A program made the position numbers and the translations under genes. The notes beneath the pieces were generated by a model, which saw only the letters and a list, made by a program, of their open reading frames with translations, ran no database searches and was not told the origin of the DNA. Below are positions 19,149-28,159 of a stretch of DNA of 64,000 nt, one piece after another; the stretch's first letter is position 1, and the number at the start of each line of letters is the position of its first letter. The stretch is from Gillisella terrae. GTDB taxonomy: Bacteria > Pseudomonadota > Alphaproteobacteria > Rhizobiales > Rhizobiaceae. Location: the NCBI RefSeq assembly GCF_004801395.1, contig NZ_SSOA01000004.1, positions 1 to 64,000 of the forward strand, given 5' to 3'.

Positions 19149-19697
19149 ATGACCCCAAGAGATGTTGTCGCCTTCTGGCAAGAGGCTGGCCCAGAAAAAT
19201 GGTTCAACAAGGATGACGCTTTTGATGAGGAGGTTGCGCGCTTGCTGGGTGATCTGCATTTTGCCGCAGCAAAAGGCGATTTGAAGAATTGGCAAGACAC
19301 AGCACAAGGCACACTGGCGCTGTTGATTTTGCTGGATCAGGCACCGCGCAACATCTTTCGCAACAGCGCCCATTCCCACGCCACCGACGGACTGGCACGC
19401 CGCATCGCACAGGATGCACTCTCAGCAGGTTTTGATCGCGCAACCGAACAAAGCCTGCGGCTGTTTTTCTACCTGCCCTTTGAGCATTCAGAAGATCTTG
19501 CCGATCAGGACACATCCTTGCGTCTCTTTCAGTCCCTTTTTGAGGAAACTGGCCAGCAGGAAACGCTCGATTTTGCCGTTCTGCACCGCGATCTGATCAA
19601 ACGGTTTGGCCGTTTTCCCCATCGCAACCGAGCCCTTGGCCGCATCACCACCCCGGAAGAACAGGCCTATCTGGATGAAGATGGTTTCAAAGGCTGA
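19149..19697 (+). CDS. DUF924 family protein
   Basis: This 182-residue helical protein belongs to DUF924 (tetratricopeptide-like fold, function unknown). Family hallmarks are the opening VVAFWQEAGPEKWF, the segment LALLILLDQAPRNIFRNSA (about 57-75) with its conserved LDQ.PRN, and FFYLPFEHSED (about 101-111). It follows ubiG by three bases with GGAAGG upstream. Its last 11 bases overlap the end of the convergent DUF3291 gene. Confidence 0.88.
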   Translation: MTPRDVVAFWQEAGPEKWFNKDDAFDEEVARLLGDLHFAAAKGDLKNWQDTAQGTLALLILLDQAPRNIFRNSAHSHATDGLARRIAQDALSAGFDRATEQSLRLFFYLPFEHSEDLADQDTSLRLFQSLFEETGQQETLDFAVLHRDLIKRFGRFPHRNRALGRITTPEEQAYLDEDGFKG

Positions 19698-20268
19698 TAG
19701 ACGCCAAAGCTCGCAATAAATCCTGCTGGTTTTGAAGATTTTGTGTCGTCAACGCTTTCACCCGTGCCCGATCAAGCGTGTAGGGGGCACCACAAGGATC
19801 GAAGGCCTGCTTGAAAGTGAAAGCAAAGGCACTCGGCCCGTTATCAGCCAGATGTTCCAGCCGCTCCACCCCATCGTGCCATTGCGGCAAATCCCCAGCC
19901 TTGACCCAAAACAGAACCAGCGGCGGCCATTGCTGTTTAACATTCCAATGGCGGGCGTTTTTCAACGCCTCGGCGTGCACACCTGCGTAGGAAAAAGCCA
20001 TCAGGCTTTCCGGGTCCGCCCAAAGCGAAAGGGATGATGGACCAGAGGTAAACCCGCTGCTCTCTATAAAACGCGGAAAAACTTGCACACCCCAACTGGC
20101 GGGTCCAGGCTCACCATCATAGCCAGAACGAGCGATATAGCCTTCCGCTCGAACTGCCGCTTCAAAATTCAAAGATTCCCGCCGAACAAATCCATCAATC
20201 GCCGGGTCACCGTAGGGGGCCACGTGCAAACCAAAATTATAGAGTGCGAGATGGTGATCGGCTTTCAT
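19687..20268 (-). CDS. DUF3291 domain-containing protein
   Basis: This 193-residue protein of the DUF3291 family is related to ferredoxin-like dimeric alpha/beta-barrel (ABM) domains. Recognisable are LALYNFGLHVAPYGDP at the start, a W-rich central part (ASWGVQVFPRF, SLSLWADPESLMAFSY) and the PLVLFWVKAGDLP strand. No function is known. I use the ATG at 20268; a TTG one codon earlier is possible. It follows the DUF1178 gene with no gap, as the last gene of the run grxC, nitrilase, DUF1178, DUF3291. Confidence 0.75.
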   Translation of the reverse strand: MKADHHLALYNFGLHVAPYGDPAIDGFVRRESLNFEAAVRAEGYIARSGYDGEPGPASWGVQVFPRFIESSGFTSGPSSLSLWADPESLMAFSYAGVHAEALKNARHWNVKQQWPPLVLFWVKAGDLPQWHDGVERLEHLADNGPSAFAFTFKQAFDPCGAPYTLDRARVKALTTQNLQNQQDLLRALASISL

Positions 20269-20271
20269 CAA

Positions 20272-20700
20272 TCAATTCACATCATCCGGCAAAATCGGCA
20301 GCGGTGCCACCTCAATGCCTTCGTCAATCAATGCATGCACGTCATCAGGGCTGGCATTGCCGATAATGCCGCGGGCTTCGGTCTCACCATAATGAATTTT
20401 GCGGGCTTCCTCGGGAAAGCGATCACCAACGTCTTCGCTATTGGCCTTCACGGCCGCAACAGCCTCTTTCAGCTTGATAAACGCTTCTTTCTGCACCTGA
20501 TCGAACACCAGTTTCTGGCTTTCCTCCTTCTTGCGGGCCGTTGCCACAGAGGGAGCCATCAGGGTTTTGGAAATCGCACCTGACGCGCAAACGGGGCATG
20601 TCAGAAAGCCACTTTCCTTTTGCCGGTCAAAATCGGCACTTTCAGAAAACCAGCCTTCAAATTCATGACCATGATCACAAATCAGCGAATAGCGGATCAA
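20272..20700 (-). CDS. DUF1178 family protein
   Basis: This 142-residue protein has an N-terminal putative zinc ribbon (C8 in LICDHGHEF, and C35/C38 in LTCPVCAS), then a basic linker and a helical C-terminal region. Family function is unknown. The reading frame starts with TTG at 20700, whose TTGA overlaps the stop codon of the upstream nitrilase gene; GGGGATG lies just upstream, so translation is probably coupled. Confidence 0.85.
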   Translation of the reverse strand: MIRYSLICDHGHEFEGWFSESADFDRQKESGFLTCPVCASGAISKTLMAPSVATARKKEESQKLVFDQVQKEAFIKLKEAVAAVKANSEDVGDRFPEEARKIHYGETEARGIIGNASPDDVHALIDEGIEVAPLPILPDDVN

Positions 20701-21554
20701 ACCGTCATCCCCCCTTTGGCCAGTGCGGGCAGAATATCGAGGTTGAAATCACGGCCATTTTTCAGATTTGGAATTTTCGCCCGCGAGGCCTTCACCACAG
20801 CCAGATCAATCTCGGCCATCACCACAGCCTCGCCCACAGCTGGGCCTTCCGCCAGAACCCTGCCCCAGGGGTCAATGATCAGCGAATGACCATAGGTTTC
20901 GCGACCGTCCTCATGCAGGCCAGCTTGCGCGGCTGCAATGACGAAGGCACCATTTTCAATGGCGCGCGCCCGAAGCAGAACATGCCAATGGGCTTCGCCG
21001 GTCTGGCGGGTAAAGGCGGCAGGCACAGTCAGAATTTCAGCGCCCGCCATGGCCTCGGTGCGAAACAGCGAGGGAAAGCGCACATCATAGCAAATGGCAA
21101 AGCCCAGCTTGCCAAAGGGCAGATCCACAATGCGAGCATCCTTGCCTGGCTCATAGGCCGCACTTTCACGCCAGCTTTCGCCATTGTCGAGGTCCACATC
21201 AAACATGTGGATCTTGTCATAGGTGCAAATCCGCTGACCATTGGGGCCAAACACAAAGCCGCGATTGGCAATTTTGCCGTCCGGGCGGGCAATGGCCGTA
21301 GAGCCAACATGGACGTGAATGTTCAGCTCACGCGCCAGTTCCGACGCGGTTTTGGCGATGAGGTCTGCGTCTTCGTCGCGCAGAATGGCGCGCAAGGCAT
21401 CGCGATCACGCATCAAAGCGCCGGTCATTTCCGGTGTCTGCACGTAAACAGCACCGTCTGCTGCGGCCTGCCTTGCAAGCTTTACCATGGTTGCGGCATT
21501 TTTCTCCGGGTCCATGCCGGAGCACATTTGCAGCGCTGCAACTTTGATGGTCAT
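20697..21554 (-). CDS. Carbon-nitrogen hydrolase family protein (Nit-type amidohydrolase)
   Basis: This 285-residue nitrilase-superfamily enzyme has the complete catalytic triad E42 (QTPEMTG), K114 (YDKIHMFD) and C155 (GFAICYDVRFP). The KIHMFDVD and CYDVRFP contexts are those of the Nit1/Nit2 branch (deaminated-glutathione or omega-amidase type) rather than true nitrilases. The ATG at 21554 has AAGGA six to seven bases upstream; the TTG two codons earlier is less likely. It is nine bases downstream of grxC, consistent with a glutathione-related role, which is inference. Confidence 0.9.
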   Translation of the reverse strand: MTIKVAALQMCSGMDPEKNAATMVKLARQAAADGAVYVQTPEMTGALMRDRDALRAILRDEDADLIAKTASELARELNIHVHVGSTAIARPDGKIANRGFVFGPNGQRICTYDKIHMFDVDLDNGESWRESAAYEPGKDARIVDLPFGKLGFAICYDVRFPSLFRTEAMAGAEILTVPAAFTRQTGEAHWHVLLRARAIENGAFVIAAAQAGLHEDGRETYGHSLIIDPWGRVLAEGPAVGEAVVMAEIDLAVVKASRAKIPNLKNGRDFNLDILPALAKGGMTV

Positions 21555-21563
21555 GATCAATCC

Positions 21564-21818
21564 TTAATTTGCCAACATCGGATCAAGCTTATTTGCCCGA
21601 TCCAGCGCATGCAGATCATCACAGCCGCCAATATGCTGGCCGTTGATGAAAATCTGCGGAAAGGTTGTGCCGCCGGACTTGTCCATCATTTCCTGGCGCA
21701 ATTCAGCATTGCCCGTGGCATCAATTTCGGTGAAGTCTACACCCTTGGATGTCAAAAGCGATTTGGCGCGGCTGCAATAGCCACATCCCTGTCGCGTATA
21801 AATAGTCACGGACGCCAT
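21564..21818 (-). CDS. grxC: Glutaredoxin 3
   Basis: This 84-residue dithiol glutaredoxin reduces disulfides with glutathione. The active site is C12-G-Y-C15, and the glutathione-binding TTFPQIFI and GGCDDLHAL segments are present. GGAGACGAC precedes the ATG. It heads the run grxC, nitrilase, DUF1178, DUF3291, with 37 bases from the ComF gene upstream. Confidence 0.96.
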   Translation of the reverse strand: MASVTIYTRQGCGYCSRAKSLLTSKGVDFTEIDATGNAELRQEMMDKSGGTTFPQIFINGQHIGGCDDLHALDRANKLDPMLAN

Positions 21819-21855
21819 GTCGTCTCCGGCTCATGTGTGTAAGAACATCGGTTTG

Positions 21856-22653
21856 TCATGTTGATATAGTACCAGCAATCGCCATTGCAAAGGTCAAAAC
21901 AGTCACCTCGGTTGCTCCCGCCCGCTTCAGCGCGCGGGTGGCAGCCTTGACGGTGGCCCCCGTGGTGTAAACATCATCAATCAGCACCAGACGGCGGCCC
22001 ATAACCTCGGCGCGCCTTCGCTCCAGCACCCTGAAAGCACCGCGCACATTGTCCGCCCGCCCTTTCGCGCTCAGCCCCACCTGCTTTTGCGTGCGCTTGA
22101 CCCGCACCAACGCGCCAGACACCATCGGCTTGCCGGAAAGGCGGGCCAGCGCGCGCGCTAACTCTGCCGATTGATTATACTGGCGCGAAAACAGCCGCCA
22201 GCGATGCAGCGGCACCGGCACAATCGCATCGGCCTCAGCCAGCGCTTCACGGCCGGCGCGTAGCATCCAGCCGGCCATCATCGGGGCCAGATCGGTGCGA
22301 TCACCATATTTCAGCCGATGGACCAGATCGCGCACCGCGCCATCATGGGCGGCCACGGCCCGCAGCCGATCAAAGGGCGGCGGATCAGCAATCGCCTGGG
22401 CGCTGATCATGCCAGCCCCCGGATCATAGTTGAACGGCAGGCCCAGAACTTCGCAAAAAGGACGTTCGATAAAACGCACACTGCGCCAGCAGCCGGAACA
22501 GAGCGCTCCTCCTTGCCCAATCGGCAATCCGCAGGTGGCGCAGCCCGGCGGATAGACAATATCCCTCACCCCATGGGCGAATTTTCGCGCATGGTGCCAT
22601 CCGCCTTGGAAAAGGCCCCTCCATTGCGCTGGATTTCGCCATTCAATCATCAT
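21856..22653 (-). CDS. ComF family phosphoribosyltransferase-like protein
   Basis: This 265-residue protein has a four-cysteine zinc motif near the N-terminus (C36/C39 in PPGCATCG and C50/C53 in LCSGCW). The C-terminal phosphoribosyltransferase fold has the PRPP loop LIDDVYTTGATVKAA. ComF homologues act in DNA uptake in competent bacteria; in rhizobia the role is untested. I start at MMIEW (22653). The frame stays open to 22914, but that extension would translate through the 22728-22775 palindrome. Confidence 0.88.
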   Translation of the reverse strand: MMIEWRNPAQWRGLFQGGWHHARKFAHGVRDIVYPPGCATCGLPIGQGGALCSGCWRSVRFIERPFCEVLGLPFNYDPGAGMISAQAIADPPPFDRLRAVAAHDGAVRDLVHRLKYGDRTDLAPMMAGWMLRAGREALAEADAIVPVPLHRWRLFSRQYNQSAELARALARLSGKPMVSGALVRVKRTQKQVGLSAKGRADNVRGAFRVLERRRAEVMGRRLVLIDDVYTTGATVKAATRALKRAGATEVTVLTFAMAIAGTIST

Positions 22654-22727
22654 GGCTCTATAGAGCAAGACCATGGATTTTGCGCAACCAACTTTCTTTC
22701 TTTGAGCGAGTGGCCTATAGCCTCGCT

Positions 22728-22775
22728 TGCTGCATAATTCCTTAGATCGCTTCCGATTTAAGGAATTATGCAGCA
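22728..22775. repeat. Solo A-type palindrome
   Basis: A near-perfect palindrome begins TGCTGCATAATTCCTTA and ends with its complement around a 13-base centre. It is module A of the composite repeat, without module B. It lies between the divergent ComF and methyltransferase genes. Confidence 0.85.
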
Positions 22776-22813
22776 GGGGCGAGCATTGCTGAAAACCGGA
22801 CAAGGACATGGCC

Positions 22814-23704
22814 ATGGAGCAAATTTTTGATCCCGCACTGATCAGCAAGAACCGCGCGCGGGCCGCGCAGCGTGCAACGGCGGATACCGGATTCCTGCTG
22901 GATATTGTCGCCACCGAATTGGCAGAGCGTGTTGCTGTCGTTGAGCGGCAGTTTGATCAGGCGGTCGAGTTGCATGGTGCCGATGGCCGCACAGCCACGG
23001 CCTGTCTCAAAACTGGCCGTATCAAAAGCCTGAGCCGGGTGGAAACCGGCGATGTTTTTGCCAAGCCCGATGAAAAGATTATCCATGCGCCGATTGAGCA
23101 CCTGCCGCTTGAAGAGCAATCCACCAATCTGTTGCTCTCGCCGCTGGTTTTGCATCTGGCCAATGACATGCCGGGTCTTTTGATTCAGATGCGACGCGCG
23201 CTCAAGCCCGATGGCCTGCTGCTGGCCGCTCTGCCGGGGGCTGGCACGCTGGCAGAATTGCGCGATGTGTTGCTGGCAACCGAGGTGGAGATGAGCGGCG
23301 GTGCCAGCCCGCGTGTCATGCCCTTTGCCGATGTGCGCGATATGGGTAGCCTCATGCAACGCGCAGGCTTTGCCCTGCCAGTGGTGGACATGGAAGAATA
23401 CACCGTCCGCTACGATTCGATTTTTCCCTTGATGCGCGATTTGAAAGCCATGGGCATGGCCAATCCGCTTCAGGCCCGCAGCCGCAAACCGCTCAACAGA
23501 GCGTTTTTCATGCGGGCCGCCGAGCTTTATGCAGAACGCCATAGCGATCCTGATGGCCGCATTCGTGCCACCTTCTCAATCATCTACATGTCTGGCTGGG
23601 CACCGCATGAAAACCAGCCCAAGCCGCTCAAACGTGGCTCGGCCCGCATCAGCCTTGCCGACGCGCTCAAAGAGACCATGGATTCGCTTGAGGATAAAAA
23701 TTAA
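22814..23704 (+). CDS. BioC-like SAM-dependent methyltransferase domain protein
   Basis: This 296-residue protein resembles BioC and mitochondrial NDUFAF5, which hydroxylates an arginine of complex I in animals. Recognisable are the N-terminal IFDPALISKNRARA, the post-motif HAPIEHLPLEEQSTNLLLS and a glycine-rich stretch LAALPGAGTL. The usual motif I is weak (AVELHGADGR). It could be a complex I assembly factor; this is inference. I choose the ATG at 22814 because AAGGA lies seven bases upstream, against an unsuitable one base for the ATG at 22808. Confidence 0.78.
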   Translation: MEQIFDPALISKNRARAAQRATADTGFLLDIVATELAERVAVVERQFDQAVELHGADGRTATACLKTGRIKSLSRVETGDVFAKPDEKIIHAPIEHLPLEEQSTNLLLSPLVLHLANDMPGLLIQMRRALKPDGLLLAALPGAGTLAELRDVLLATEVEMSGGASPRVMPFADVRDMGSLMQRAGFALPVVDMEEYTVRYDSIFPLMRDLKAMGMANPLQARSRKPLNRAFFMRAAELYAERHSDPDGRIRATFSIIYMSGWAPHENQPKPLKRGSARISLADALKETMDSLEDKN

Positions 23705-23721
23705 GGCTTCGAACTGAGGCG

Positions 23722-23742
23722 TGGGGCCGATTTTCGGCCCCA
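23722..23742. terminator. Bidirectional terminator hairpin
   Basis: The stem TGGGGCCGA/TCGGCCCCA lies in the 40-base gap between the convergent methyltransferase and Flp pilin genes. U runs are short on both sides. Confidence 0.5.
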
Positions 23743-23744
23743 GT

Positions 23745-23954
23745 TCAGGCCAGCGCGTTGCTGACCGTGGTGACAATAAAGTCAAACAAATTGTTCATGC
23801 CTTTATAATACTCGCCCAGCGCCAGATAGAGCGACACCGCAATAATGGCGGCCAGCAGGCTATATTCCACGGCCGTTGCGCCGCTTTGGCTCTGAATGAA
23901 ACCGCGCAGCAGCATTGCAACATGGCAACGTCCGAATTGGCATTTGAACAGCAT
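23745..23954 (-). CDS. Flp family type IVb pilin
   Basis: This 69-residue prepilin-like protein has a short basic leader, then the Flp signature SGATAVEYSLLAAIIAVSL (about 25-43), with the glutamate five residues into the mature hydrophobic helix, and a short C-terminal tail. It would be cleaved by a TadV-type prepilin peptidase and assembled by a Tad/Cpa system, none of which is in this window. I start at 23954 because GGGGG lies six bases upstream; the frame continues to 24047. The leader contains two cysteines, which is uncommon. Confidence 0.8.
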   Translation of the reverse strand: MLFKCQFGRCHVAMLLRGFIQSQSGATAVEYSLLAAIIAVSLYLALGEYYKGMNNLFDFIVTTVSNALA

Positions 23955-24076
23955 AATTCCCCCGGCAAACAGCTGCTCCGCGCAACGTGAGAGAAACTGT
24001 AACCCACAGAGAGTTACAGGGACGTTTATGCCATAAAAAGAATGCAATCGTGCTTTTTTATCTGTTCACGATAAAT

Positions 24077-24400
24077 TTAGCAGCCACCATCGGCCGCGCT
24101 GGCACCAACAATGCACACGGCACCGGGCGTATCTTGCAAAACGCTGCGGCGGATTGTGTAGCGCTTGCCAGGCTCACCGGATGAGGTGATGGAGCCTGTG
24201 CTCATGCTATCCACAGAAGACGATGTGGAGGCCATCTGTGCTGAGCCGCTGGGATCGGACACCATAGGAGTTACCACCAGTGTCACAGCAACCGCTGCCA
24301 CGGCAAAAAGCAGGGCGACATTGACCACCCCGATCCGACCAGATCTGGAAGCCGCACGTCGCGACTGCCGAACGTCCTTTCCAAAATCCTTATTTGTCAT
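24077..24400 (-). CDS. Small single-pass membrane protein of unknown function
   Basis: This protein of about 107 residues has a basic N-terminus (RQSRRAASRSGR), one transmembrane helix (about 24-45) and a serine/threonine-rich outer part ending in CIVGASAADGGC. I recognise no family. I start at MTNKDFGKD, with GGGG seven bases upstream; an earlier ATG at 24415 is possible. It lies 120 bases upstream of the Flp pilin on the same strand and downstream of a CtrA-type box, so joint regulation is possible. Confidence 0.6.
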   Translation of the reverse strand: MTNKDFGKDVRQSRRAASRSGRIGVVNVALLFAVAAVAVTLVVTPMVSDPSGSAQMASTSSSVDSMSTGSITSSGEPGKRYTIRRSVLQDTPGAVCIVGASAADGGC

Positions 24401-24539
24401 AGCAAACCCCAACATGCCCTCTTGCGAATGACCCGGCTCCGAACCGTCGAACACCACGAGATAACAGTTTCAAATTTCAACACGTGACAGCACCGTTGGT
24501 TTTATCAAACCCACAAACGACGCTACATAGGCTTCCATG

Positions 24540-24588
24540 CGCTGCATGATTTTTGAAAACCACGTCGATTTCAAAAATCATGCAGCGG
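24540..24588. repeat. Perfect 19-bp-arm palindrome (A-related)
   Basis: The arms CGCTGCATGATTTTTGAAA and their exact complement are separated by 11 bases. The GCTGCAT...ATGCAGC ends match the A family, but the inner part differs, so it may be a separate subfamily. Confidence 0.75.
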
Positions 24589-24648
24589 CGAATCAGTTCG
24601 ATAGCCGAAGCTGACCAAGCCTATATCGCTAGAATGCCGCCGTGAAGC

Positions 24649-24663
24649 TTAACACTCTGTTAA
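24649..24663. promoter_or_regulatory. CtrA-type binding site
   Basis: TTAA-CACTCTG-TTAA matches the full CtrA consensus TTAA-N7-TTAA. A second near match with eight-base spacing lies at about 24695-24710. CtrA is the alphaproteobacterial cell-cycle regulator and controls pilA in Caulobacter. The box is 250 bases upstream of the membrane protein that precedes the Flp pilin. Confidence 0.5.
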
Positions 24664-24727
24664 ACTTCGATCACAAGACACAAAATAGCCCCAAATTAAC
24701 ACGGGTTTTAACTGTTCATCCACAATT

Positions 24728-25141
24728 TCACAAAAGGTCTTGCAAAAACGGGATCAAGGGCTCGTCGGCGGGTGGCATAGGATAGCTGCGCAAATCCATA
24801 GGTTTCACCCATTTGATCGCCTGTCCTTCACATCCACGGGCAATGCCTTCATAGCGGCGGCAGACATAGAGCGGCATCAACAGATGAAAATTATCATAGG
24901 TGTGGCTGGCAAAGGTCAAAGGCGCAAGACACGCGACTTTGGTCACAATGCCAATTTCTTCTTGCAGCTCACGCACCACTGTTTCTTCTGGTGTTTCGCC
25001 TTTTTCAACCTTGCCGCCGGGAAATTCCCACAGGCCCGCCAGCGATTTTCCCTCTGGCCGCTGGGCCAGCAAGATGCGGCCATCACTATCGAGCAAGGCG
25101 CAGGCCGCCACCAGAAGAATGGGTCGATCCTGCTGGGTCAT
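24728..25141 (-). CDS. mutT: 8-oxo-dGTP diphosphatase MutT
   Basis: MutT hydrolyses 8-oxo-dGTP to keep oxidised guanine out of DNA. The 137-residue protein carries a complete Nudix box from G42 (GGKVEKGET) through RELQEEIG. The start at 25141 overlaps the GNAT stop as ATGA and has GGAG eight bases upstream; the frame extends nine codons further without support. It is the last gene of the minus-strand run argJ-GNAT-mutT. Confidence 0.92.
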   Translation of the reverse strand: MTQQDRPILLVAACALLDSDGRILLAQRPEGKSLAGLWEFPGGKVEKGETPEETVVRELQEEIGIVTKVACLAPLTFASHTYDNFHLLMPLYVCRRYEGIARGCEGQAIKWVKPMDLRSYPMPPADEPLIPFLQDLL

Positions 25142-25926
25142 GGCTGCTCCTCCGGACGCCAATAGCAATAGCGATAGGCCTCTTGAAAACCAAGCTTGCG
25201 ATAGAGCGACAGAGCCGCCCCATTATCGGCCTGCACCTGCAACCACGCCATTTTCGCGCCGCGCAATCTGGCCCAGCGCAAAGCGGCGTAGGACAGCTCA
25301 AACCCGACGCCCTGGCCTCTATGGCTCTCGCTGACAGCGAGCTGCAACAGGCCGGTCAAATCATTGTCGTGCACACAGATAACGCCAGCAACAGGCCCAT
25401 TGCCAGGAACTTCGACCAGAAACAGGCCGGAGGGCGGCTTGATATTGGTGATCAGTTCCGCCAGCGCTGGCTTTAACGCCGGATCTTCATTTTGCAGCGT
25501 CAGGCTGGCATCCACAAAGCGGCCAATGTCCTGACTGGGCAGATGATCCATCACGTCATGCTCGCCCAGCTTGGCCAGATCCAGCACCATAACAATGCTT
25601 TCGTCAAACCGATACCATGCGTCTTCGCGCAATACATCTACCACCTGCGGCGGAGCCAGCGGCGTTTCGCGAAACACCATCTCGCGACCATAGGAGAGAA
25701 ATTTGCGCTGGGCTTTCTCCAGGCGCAAGCGAATGTCGCGCGTGTCAGAACGATCCAGCGCCACAACGCAATTGACCCGTTTTGATGGATGTCCGCCGGT
25801 GAGCCGAACCTGCCAACTGCCGTCGTAGTGCACCGATGCGGCAGGCCACGCCCGAAAGCTCACCGCCTCCAGCCTGCGCACCTGCGGCAGGCTGGGCTGC
25901 GGAATGGATTGATCAGCCACCCCCAT
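25138..25926 (-). CDS. GNAT family N-acetyltransferase
   Basis: This 262-residue protein has a C-terminal GNAT domain (about 150-255). The acetyl-CoA loop is AVSESHRGQGVGFELSYAAL and the final strand ends in ALSLYRKLGFQEAYRYCYW. The N-terminal half is less conserved. The substrate is unknown. Its ATG overlaps the argJ stop by one base (TGATG), placing it in an argJ operon. A role linked to arginine synthesis is not supported by sequence. Confidence 0.88.
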   Translation of the reverse strand: MGVADQSIPQPSLPQVRRLEAVSFRAWPAASVHYDGSWQVRLTGGHPSKRVNCVVALDRSDTRDIRLRLEKAQRKFLSYGREMVFRETPLAPPQVVDVLREDAWYRFDESIVMVLDLAKLGEHDVMDHLPSQDIGRFVDASLTLQNEDPALKPALAELITNIKPPSGLFLVEVPGNGPVAGVICVHDNDLTGLLQLAVSESHRGQGVGFELSYAALRWARLRGAKMAWLQVQADNGAALSLYRKLGFQEAYRYCYWRPEEQP

Positions 25927-27167
25927 CAGCTCCGGTAATCTCCATTGATGGCGACATATTCCTTGGTCAGATCACAGGTGTAGACCGTGGCTGTGCCGGA
26001 GCCGAGACCAATATCCACCGTCACCGGAATGTCCTCTTTTTTCATGACGGCGGTTGCCGCGGCCTCGGAATAATCCGGGTCGCGCTCGCCATTGACCGCA
26101 ACGCGCACATCACCAAACCAGATCGCCAGACGGTCGCGGTCGGCCACTTCACCGGACTTGCCAACCGCCATGACAATACGGCCCCAATTGGCATCTTCAC
26201 CGGCCACCGCCGTTTTCACCAAAGGCGAATTGGCAATCGACAAGGCAATCACCTTGGCAGCCGCATTGGTTTGCGCACCCTTGACGGTGATTTCCACCAT
26301 CTTGCGCGCACCTTCACCATCGCGAACAACCTGCAAGGCCAGATCCTTGAGAAGATCGTTCAGCGCCGCACGGAAGCTTTCAAGGCGCACGTCATCGGCG
26401 TTTTCCACCCGCGCCTGACCATCATCAGCCGCAGCACCGGTGGCAAACAGCATCAAGGTGTCAGAGGTCGATGTGTCGCTATCGACAGTCACCGAATTGA
26501 AGCTTGGGCCAACGCCTGCCGACAACAAAGACTGCAAGGCATGGGGGGCAATATCGGCATCCGTCACCACAAAGGACAGCATGGTGGCCATGTCCGGCGC
26601 AATCATGCCAGCACCCTTGGCAATGCCATTGATGGTCACGCGCACGCCACCGATGTCGGCGGTGCGAGTGGCAACTTTGGGATAGGTGTCGGTGGTCATG
26701 ATGGCTTTTGCGGCTTCCAGCCAGAAATCGCCCTTGGCGTCTTTTGCCATCTGATCCAGCACGCCTGAGAATTTCGTCGCATCCAGCGGCTCGCCAATCA
26801 CGCCGGTCGAGGCCAGATAAATTTCATTTTCACCACAGCCCAGCGCTGCCGCCGCTGATTTCGCGGTCAATTCGGTCGCAGCCTTGCCCTTGACGCCGGT
26901 AAACGCATTGGCATTGCCGGAATTGACCACCACGCCACGGGCAACGCCATGGCTGAGATTCTGCCGACAAAAATCCACCGGCGCGGAAGGGCATTTGGAA
27001 CGGGTGAAGACACCGGCAACACTGGCTGGACGATCAAAGACCATCAACAGAACATCGGTGCGGTTTTTATATTTGATGCCGGCGGCGGCAGTGGCCATGG
27101 ACACGCCCCGAACAGCAGGCATTTCAGCAAAGCTTTTGGGCGCAAGAGGAGAAACGGTCGCAGACAT
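25926..27167 (-). CDS. argJ: Bifunctional ornithine acetyltransferase / N-acetylglutamate synthase
   Basis: ArgJ recycles the acetyl group from N-acetylornithine to glutamate in arginine synthesis. The 413-residue proprotein self-cleaves before a threonine; here that is T195 in ATMLSF, preceded by [14 protein letters not shown], so alpha and beta chains of normal size are expected. I start at MSATVSP (27167), after GGGGG; the longer frame to 27230 would run through the terminator hairpin of the preceding gene. Confidence 0.96.
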   Translation of the reverse strand: MSATVSPLAPKSFAEMPAVRGVSMATAAAGIKYKNRTDVLLMVFDRPASVAGVFTRSKCPSAPVDFCRQNLSHGVARGVVVNSGNANAFTGVKGKAATELTAKSAAAALGCGENEIYLASTGVIGEPLDATKFSGVLDQMAKDAKGDFWLEAAKAIMTTDTYPKVATRTADIGGVRVTINGIAKGAGMIAPDMATMLSFVVTDADIAPHALQSLLSAGVGPSFNSVTVDSDTSTSDTLMLFATGAAADDGQARVENADDVRLESFRAALNDLLKDLALQVVRDGEGARKMVEITVKGAQTNAAAKVIALSIANSPLVKTAVAGEDANWGRIVMAVGKSGEVADRDRLAIWFGDVRVAVNGERDPDYSEAAATAVMKKEDIPVTVDIGLGSGTATVYTCDLTKEYVAINGDYRS

Positions 27168-27200
27168 GAATGCAAAGCCCCCGGAAAATAAAATGGAAAT

Positions 27201-27225
27201 GGGCCCGCCGGTAAACGGCGGACCC
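27201..27225 (-). terminator. Terminator-like hairpin between PPIase and argJ
   Basis: On the minus strand GGGTCCGCCG pairs with CGGCGGGCCC around a short loop, followed by AT-rich sequence. It lies 20 bases after the PPIase stop and 34 before the argJ ATG, so it may end or attenuate read-through. Confidence 0.6.
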
Positions 27226-27244
27226 TGCATTAAAAACGAGTGAC

Positions 27245-28159
27245 TTACTTCTTTGGTGCTGCTTCAGCAGGCTTTGCATCAGCAGGTGCTGCATCGGCTG
27301 GCGCTGTTGCATCACCGGCCTGCGCCTTTGAGATTTCCTCATAGCCCTTCTTCAGGTCCGCATCGAGAATATCAACTTTTTCCGAAGCCTTGGCTTTTTC
27401 CAAAAGCGCCAGATACTTGTCGCGCATCACCAGCTGGCGAACCTGCTGCTCAACATCTTCGAACTTCGGCGGAGCCGCATCGCGGATGTCTTCAACCTTG
27501 ATGACGTGATAACCGAACTGGGTCTTCACCGGTGTCTTGGTGTAGGTGCCGGGCTTCAAAGCAAAAGCGGCTTCTTCAAACTCAGGCACCATGCGGCCCT
27601 TGGTGAAATAGCCCAGATCGCCACCTTCCGACTTGTTCGGATCGGTCGAATGCTCCTTGGCCAGTTCGGCAAAATCCTTGCCAGCATCGAGCTGCTTGAT
27701 GATGTCCTTGGCTTCTGCCTCGGTCTTCACCAAAATGTGACGCGCGTGGACTTCCTGCTGCTTTGGCAGAGCGGCAATTTCTTTCTCGTAGCGCGCCTTC
27801 ACCTCAGCTTCCGTGGTGGCATCCACCACGTATTTCTTGAAATAGGCATTGTGAAGCTCGCGGTCAGCAATGAATGCCATGCGCTGCTTGTAGGCCGGAT
27901 CATTTTCCATGCCATCCTTGATGGCATTGCCAGCCAGAAGCTTGACATCAATGGCACCGGACAGGGCCGCAACCTTTTTCTGTTCTTCTGGCATCTGCGC
28001 AAATTGCGGGTCCAGATTGGCCATGGCCAGATCCAGCTCGGACTGGTGAATTTCCAGCTTACCCACCTTGGCGACGACAGCGTCATCGGCAAAAGCCTGG
28101 GTGGACACCGCCACCAAAGCAGCACAAGCAGCCAAAACGAGTTTATGAGAACGCAGCAT
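27245..28159 (-). CDS. Periplasmic parvulin-type peptidylprolyl isomerase
   Basis: This 304-residue exported foldase has a signal peptide (about 1-24, cleaved near AFA). A SurA/PrsA-like N-terminal helical region is followed by one PpiC parvulin domain (about 140-232, with [14 protein letters not shown] and [21 protein letters not shown]). The C-terminal tail is alanine/proline/lysine-rich. It should help fold envelope proteins after Sec export. It is divergent from secA, a fitting neighbour. Confidence 0.92.
   Translation of the reverse strand: MLRSHKLVLAACAALVAVSTQAFADDAVVAKVGKLEIHQSELDLAMANLDPQFAQMPEEQKKVAALSGAIDVKLLAGNAIKDGMENDPAYKQRMAFIADRELHNAYFKKYVVDATTEAEVKARYEKEIAALPKQQEVHARHILVKTEAEAKDIIKQLDAGKDFAELAKEHSTDPNKSEGGDLGYFTKGRMVPEFEEAAFALKPGTYTKTPVKTQFGYHVIKVEDIRDAAPPKFEDVEQQVRQLVMRDKYLALLEKAKASEKVDILDADLKKGYEEISKAQAGDATAPADAAPADAKPAEAAPKK

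Larger units (their letters stand above)
24401..24727. other. Intergenic region upstream of the pilin-pair genes
   Basis: About 325 bases with no gene. It contains a 49-base palindrome (24540-24588) and a CtrA-type site (24649-24663), and ends at the mutT stop codon. Confidence 0.5.

Noticed and set aside
22654..22914. N-terminal extension of the ComF-type protein
   Set aside because: It would translate through an intergenic palindrome (22728-22775) and the methyltransferase start region; the internal ATG gives a normal-length protein.
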